In this document: one piece after another, positions 60,264-64,000 of the stretch
How positions within the stretch are numbered: the first letter of the stretch is position 1
How the letters are laid out: the number at the start of each line of letters is the position of its first letter
DNA from: Variovorax sp. S12S4
Lineage (GTDB): Bacteria > Pseudomonadota > Gammaproteobacteria > Burkholderiales > Burkholderiaceae_C
Direction of reading: 5' to 3'
Assembly (NCBI RefSeq): GCF_023195515.1
Contig: NZ_JALPKR020000002.1
Coordinates: 3,325,001-3,389,000, forward strand
Length of the DNA stretch: 64,000 bases
Made by a program: the position numbers and the translations under genes
Notes under the pieces: model-generated
What the model saw: the letters and a program-made list of their open reading frames with translations, nothing else
The model's database searches: none
Told to the model about the DNA's origin: nothing

Positions 60264-61250
60264 ATGAGCAAAAAACCCGTCCGCGTTGCCGTCACCGGTG
60301 CCGCCGGCCAAATCGGTTACGCCCTGTTGTTCCGTATCGCGTCGGGCGAAATGCTCGGCAAAGACCAGCCGGTCATCCTGCAATTGCTCGAAATCCCCGA
60401 CGAGAAGGCCCAGAAGGCGCTCAAGGGCGTGATGATGGAACTCGACGACTGCGCTTTCCCGCTGCTGGCCGGCATGGAGGCCCACGGCGACCCGATGACC
60501 GCCTTCAAAGACGCCGACTACGCGCTGCTGGTCGGCTCGCGTCCGCGCGGCCCGGGCATGGAACGTGCCGAACTGCTGGCCGTCAACGGCGCCATCTTCA
60601 CGGCACAGGGCAAAGCGCTGAACGCCGTGGCCAGCCGCAACGTGAAGGTGCTGGTGGTCGGCAACCCCGCCAACACCAACGCCTACATCGCGATGAAGAG
60701 CGCCCCTGACCTGCCGCGCAAGAACTTCACCGCCATGCTGCGCCTGGACCACAACCGCGCCGCCAGCCAGATCGCCGCCAAGACCGGCAAGCCTGTGGCC
60801 GACATCGAAAAGCTCGTCGTGTGGGGCAACCACTCGCCCACGATGTACGCCGACTACCGCTTTGCCACCATCAAGGGCGAAAGCGTCGCCAAGATGATCA
60901 ACGACCAGGAATGGAACGCCAACACCTTCCTGCCGACCGTCGGCAAGCGCGGCGCGGCCATCATCGAAGCACGCGGCCTGTCGTCGGCCGCCTCGGCCGC
61001 CAACGCAGCCATCGACCACATGCGCGACTGGGCCCTGGGCACCAACGGCAAGTGGGTCACCATGGGCATTCCGTCGGACGGCCAATACGGCATTCCGAAG
61101 GACACGATGTTCGGCTTCCCCGTGACCTGCGAGAACGGCGAATACAAGCTGGTCGAAGGCCTGGAAATCGATGCATTCAGCCAGGAACGCATCAACAAGA
61201 CCCTGGAAGAGCTGCAGGGCGAGCAGGCGGGCGTCGCTCACCTCCTGTAA
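60264..61250 (+). CDS. mdh: Malate dehydrogenase
   Basis: Oxidises malate to oxaloacetate with NAD. The 328-residue protein starts [20 protein letters not shown] (nucleotide site), has the substrate Arg in [14 protein letters not shown] near residue 92, and the catalytic pair in [13 protein letters not shown] and [14 protein letters not shown] near 160-195. It belongs to the long-chain MDH type 2 class common in betaproteobacteria. CTGGAG serves as ribosome site. Confidence 0.97.
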   Translation: MSKKPVRVAVTGAAGQIGYALLFRIASGEMLGKDQPVILQLLEIPDEKAQKALKGVMMELDDCAFPLLAGMEAHGDPMTAFKDADYALLVGSRPRGPGMERAELLAVNGAIFTAQGKALNAVASRNVKVLVVGNPANTNAYIAMKSAPDLPRKNFTAMLRLDHNRAASQIAAKTGKPVADIEKLVVWGNHSPTMYADYRFATIKGESVAKMINDQEWNANTFLPTVGKRGAAIIEARGLSSAASAANAAIDHMRDWALGTNGKWVTMGIPSDGQYGIPKDTMFGFPVTCENGEYKLVEGLEIDAFSQERINKTLEELQGEQAGVAHLL

Positions 61251-61270
61251 TCGCAAATCGCAGCATCGGC

Positions 61271-62050
61271 ATGCTCGACTGGAACCCCGCGCTCTATCGT
61301 CGCTACGAGGACGAGCGCACCCGGCCCGCACAGGAGCTCCTGGCGCGGGTGCCGTTGTCCGAGGCGGCCCATGTGGTCGACCTCGGCTGCGGACCGGGCA
61401 ATTCCACCGAGCTGCTGTTTCATCGGTTTCCGAAGGCGCGTGTCGTCGGAACCGACAACTCCGAAGCCATGCTGGCCAGCGCGCGCGAGCGCCTGCCGCA
61501 GGCGCGCTTCGAGTTGAGCGACATTGCGACCTGGGCGCCGCAAGACCAAGCGCCCGACCTCATTTACGCCAACGCAGCCCTGCAGTGGGTGCCGGATCAC
61601 GAAACGCTGATCCCGCGCCTCTTTGCCGCGCTGGCCCCGGGTGGCGTGCTCGCCGTCCAGATGCCCGACAACCGCCAGGAGCCCACGCATCGCCTGATGC
61701 GCGCCGTGGCCTCCGAGGCGCCGTGGGCCGAGCCCATCGGCGACGCCGACCGAATGCGCACGCTGCTGCTGCCGCTCGGCGGCTACTACGACCTGCTGGC
61801 GCCCGAGGCGGCCAAGGTCGATGTCTGGCACACCATCTATCAGCATCCCATGGCCGACGCCGCAGCCATTGTCGAATGGGTGCGCGGCACGGGGCTGAAG
61901 CCTTTCGTCGACCGGCTGCCTGACGAGCTGCGCGCAAGCTACCTGGCCGAATACGAGCGCCGTATCGACCAGGCCTATCCCGCCCGTGCCGACGGCAAGC
62001 GGCTGCTCGCCTTTCCGCGCATGTTCATCGTGGTGCAGAAAAAAGCATGA
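61271..62050 (+). CDS. tam: Trans-aconitate 2-methyltransferase
   Basis: SAM-dependent enzyme that methylates trans-aconitate, the inhibitory by-product of aconitase. The 259-residue protein begins DWNPALYRRYEDERTRPAQE, has the SAM motif VVDLGCGPGNSTELLF near residue 36, then NAALQWVPDH, VLAVQMPDNRQEPTHRLMR and a C-terminal RLLAFPRMFIVVQKK, all close to E. coli Tam. It lies 20 bp after mdh and overlaps the next gene (ATGA). Confidence 0.93.
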   Translation: MLDWNPALYRRYEDERTRPAQELLARVPLSEAAHVVDLGCGPGNSTELLFHRFPKARVVGTDNSEAMLASARERLPQARFELSDIATWAPQDQAPDLIYANAALQWVPDHETLIPRLFAALAPGGVLAVQMPDNRQEPTHRLMRAVASEAPWAEPIGDADRMRTLLLPLGGYYDLLAPEAAKVDVWHTIYQHPMADAAAIVEWVRGTGLKPFVDRLPDELRASYLAEYERRIDQAYPARADGKRLLAFPRMFIVVQKKA

Positions 62051-63045
62051 CGAACCCGGTCCATCCCGCTGAAGTGCTGCTCGGAGCGCAAGCCGGCGCT
62101 GTGACGCTGCCTGTGTGCGACCACTACAGCGGCGTTGAAGCGCGCATGAAGAAGAGCCTCGCGCTCCAGGCCGAAATGGCCGAGGAGTTCGGCGCCTGCG
62201 TGTTCGACGTCACCCTCGACTGCGAAGACGGCGCCCCGGTCGGCGGCGAGGCCGAGCATGCCGCGCTCGTCACCGAACTGGCACTTGCCGCAAAGCCGGG
62301 CATGCGTGTCGGCGTGCGCGTTCATCCGGTCGATCACCCGGCCTTCGCCGGCGACGTGGTCACCATTGCCGGGCGTGCCGGCCACCGGCTCAGCCACCTG
62401 ATGGTGCCCAAGGTCGAGTCCGTCGCCGACGTGGCGCAGGCCGTGGCGGCGCTCGAGGCGGTCGACGCCGATGCGCTGCCGCTGCACGTGCTCATCGAAT
62501 CGCCGCTGGCGGTGCACAACGCGTTCGAAATTGCCGCGCATCCGCGCGTGCAATCGCTGAGCTTCGGCCTGATGGATTTCGTCTCCGCCCATGCGGGCGC
62601 CATTCCGGCTGACGGAATGGGGGCTGCCGGCCAGTTCACGCATCCGCTGGTGGTGCGTGCCAAGCTGGCCATTGCATCCGCTGCGCACGCCTACGGCAAG
62701 GTGCCTTCGCACTGCGTGGTCACCGAGTTCAACAACACCGACGCCATGCGCACGGCGGCCCGCAAGGCGGCCTCCGAATTCGGCTACACGCGCATGTGGA
62801 GCATTCACCCGAACCAGATCCGGCCGATCCTCGAAGCGTTTGCGCCGGACGAGGCCCAGATTCAGATTGCCGTAGAAATCATTACAAATGCCGCACTCGC
62901 GGATTGGGCGCCGACACAAATTGATGGCACATTGCACGACCGCGCGAGCTATCGCCATTTTTGGCAAGTGCTGACGCGTGCCCACGCAACAGGGCGCGCG
63001 TTGCCTGCAGAGGCAAAAGCCTGGTTTGCACTCGCGGCCTCCTGA
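62047..63045 (+). CDS. CitE-like CoA lyase (HpcH/HpaI superfamily)
   Basis: A 332-residue TIM-barrel protein related to the citrate lyase beta subunit and to malyl/citramalyl-CoA lyases. FDVTLDCEDGAPVGGE near residue 55 has the metal-binding acidic pair, MVPKVES lies near 120, and VLIESPLAVHNAFEIAAHP near 155 carries the second acidic ligand; the end has MWSIHPNQIRPIL. No citrate lyase alpha or gamma genes are near, so it is a stand-alone lyase of unknown substrate, in a TCA gene cluster. Confidence 0.8.
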   Translation: MTNPVHPAEVLLGAQAGAVTLPVCDHYSGVEARMKKSLALQAEMAEEFGACVFDVTLDCEDGAPVGGEAEHAALVTELALAAKPGMRVGVRVHPVDHPAFAGDVVTIAGRAGHRLSHLMVPKVESVADVAQAVAALEAVDADALPLHVLIESPLAVHNAFEIAAHPRVQSLSFGLMDFVSAHAGAIPADGMGAAGQFTHPLVVRAKLAIASAAHAYGKVPSHCVVTEFNNTDAMRTAARKAASEFGYTRMWSIHPNQIRPILEAFAPDEAQIQIAVEIITNAALADWAPTQIDGTLHDRASYRHFWQVLTRAHATGRALPAEAKAWFALAAS

Positions 63046-63075
63046 AACTTACGAATCCAGCTCAAGGAAACACCC

Positions 63076-63627
63076 ATGAAGAAAATCGCTCTGATCGCAG
63101 CCCTGGCCCTGGCGCTCCCGTTTGCCGCCACGGCGCAAACCACCCCTGCCAAGCCGGCCGCCAAGGCTGAAGCCAAGAAGACGCCCCCCAAGAAGCAGGT
63201 CACCCGCAAGGCCGCCAAGGCCGTCGAAGAAGTGACGCCCATCGCCGATGAAACCAACATCGTGCTGACCGACGCCGACCTCGAAGTCGCCAAGCGCGTT
63301 TCGCTCGGCAAGGCCCAGTGCGAACTCGGTGCCGACGTGACCGTGGCCGCCGACGAGAAGAAGCCCGGCTTCTTCAACGTGTCGACCAAGGGCCTGAAGT
63401 ACCGCATGCACCCGGTCGAAAGCCGCACCGGCGCCATCCGCCTCGAAGACCCCCGCGCAGGCGCCATGTGGCTGCAACTGGGCAACAAGTCGATGCTGAT
63501 GAACCAGAAGGCAGGCCTGCGCATTGCCGACGAATGCCAGACGGCAGAGCAGGTCGCGTTTGCCGAAGAAATGAAGAAGAACCCGCCCAAGAGCCTGTTC
63601 GAAGGCGCCGACGCGGCCAAGAAGTAA
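63076..63627 (+). CDS. Exported lysine-rich protein of unknown function
   Basis: A 183-residue protein with a clear signal peptide (KKIALIAALALALPFAATAQ, cleaved after residue about 21), then a Lys/Ala/Pro-rich segment (about 22-50) and a globular part with KRVSLGKAQCELGADVTVAA near 75 and LQLGNKSMLMNQKAGLRIAD near 137. Two Cys could form a disulfide. I do not recognise the family. It lies 80 bp before acnB in the same direction. Confidence 0.75.
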   Translation: MKKIALIAALALALPFAATAQTTPAKPAAKAEAKKTPPKKQVTRKAAKAVEEVTPIADETNIVLTDADLEVAKRVSLGKAQCELGADVTVAADEKKPGFFNVSTKGLKYRMHPVESRTGAIRLEDPRAGAMWLQLGNKSMLMNQKAGLRIADECQTAEQVAFAEEMKKNPPKSLFEGADAAKK

Positions 63628-63707
63628 GAGTACCGAACCAGGGGTGCGGCGCGGCTCTTGCTTGCCGCACTGCACGCCCGCCAGCCCCAGTTTCCGGAGA
63701 AAAGAAG

Positions 63708-64000
63708 ATGTTGCAAGCCTACGTTGACCATGTTGCCGAACGCGCCGCGCTCGGTATTCCGCCGCTGCCATTGAGCGCGAAGCAAACCGCCGAAGCCATC
63801 GAGCTCCTCAAGAGCGCGAATGCCAAGGACGGTGCCTTCCTGCTCGATCTGCTCACCTATCGCGTGCCCGCCGGCGTCGACGACGCGGCCAAGGTCAAGG
63901 CGAGCTACCTGGCGGCCGTGGCCCACGGTACCGAGAAGAACGCGTTCATCACGCGTGCCCGCGCCACCGAATTGCTCGGCACCATGCTCGGCGGCTACAA
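63708..64000 (+). CDS. acnB: Aconitate hydratase B, N-terminal part
   Basis: Aconitase of the TCA cycle and 2-methylisocitrate dehydratase. Only the first 97 codons are inside the window. The start MLQAYVDHVAERAALGIPPL and the segments FLLDLLTYRVPAGVDDAAKV and ATELLGTMLGGYN match the HEAT-like N-domain of AcnB, which the monomeric AcnA lacks. AGAAAAGAAG precedes the ATG. Confidence 0.93.
   Translation, partial: MLQAYVDHVAERAALGIPPLPLSAKQTAEAIELLKSANAKDGAFLLDLLTYRVPAGVDDAAKVKASYLAAVAHGTEKNAFITRARATELLGTMLGGY

Overview
The window is about 64 kb of GC-rich chromosomal DNA from a betaproteobacterium of the order Burkholderiales, most likely family Comamonadaceae and Variovorax-like. This rests on gene order (lysR-leuCDB-asd-fimV-truA-trpFBA-accD; sdhCDAB-sdhE-gltA next to mdh and acnB; rpmF-plsX-fabHDG-acpP-fabF-rpoE-rseAB-mucD-lepA-lepB-rnc-era-recO-pdxJ-acpS), on protein similarity recalled from memory, and on short CTATC/GATAG and GCTA/TAGC hairpin repeats of a kind I associate with that family. 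It is almost entirely core genome. I see no rRNA, tRNA, insertion sequence, prophage or CRISPR array.

Layout. 1-6431: ppc (minus strand, cut by the window edge) diverges from the heme operon hemC-hemD-hemX-hemY. A perfect bidirectional terminator separates hemY from rne. 6558-13559: rne (minus) diverges, across a 559-bp hairpin-rich interval, from rluC, a HAD phosphatase, a Rieske protein and an S49 peptidase. 13581-16083: on the minus strand lie an MFS transporter and two genes (an RsmI-like methylase and a Maf/YceF pyrophosphatase), each broken by one single-base frameshift. 16164-22647: yceD, rpmF, plsX and the fatty-acid synthesis operon. 22661-27191: a YgfX-like membrane protein, then the sigma-E operon rpoE-rseA-rseB-mucD. 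27192-27711 has no recognised gene but holds a terminator, a second terminator-like hairpin, a DnaA-box match and a 42-codon reading frame that ends on the lepA start codon. 27712-35619: lepA, lepB, a DUF4845 gene, rnc, era, recO, pdxJ, acpS, nagZ. 35631-39765 (minus): a YgjP-like metalloprotein, an Hsp70-like protein, lysS and a Lon N-domain protein. yggT (plus) follows. 40395-53474 (minus): accD, trpA, trpB, trpF, truA, fimV, asd, leuB, leuD, leuC and a LysR regulator. 53752-60079 (minus): an entericidin-type lipoprotein, gltA, sdhE, sdhB, sdhA, sdhD, sdhC and a GntR regulator. 60264-64000 (plus): mdh, tam, a CitE-like lyase, a lysine-rich exported protein and the start of acnB.

How the genes work together. 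The right end is a tricarboxylic-acid-cycle island: citrate synthase, aconitase B, succinate dehydrogenase with its flavinylation factor, malate dehydrogenase, and an enzyme that methylates the aconitase by-product trans-aconitate. The centre joins lipid synthesis (plsX, fab genes, acpP, acpS, accD) with the envelope-stress sigma factor and its control proteins. The leu/asd/trp block makes amino acids.

I found no clearly new multi-gene system. The points most worth a second look are the two neighbouring frameshifts, the leader region of lepA, the rne leader hairpins, the palindrome over the sdhC promoter, an unusual PdxJ variant, and a YgfX-like gene that sits away from its usual partner sdhE. 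All family assignments come from reading the translated sequence; no database search was run.
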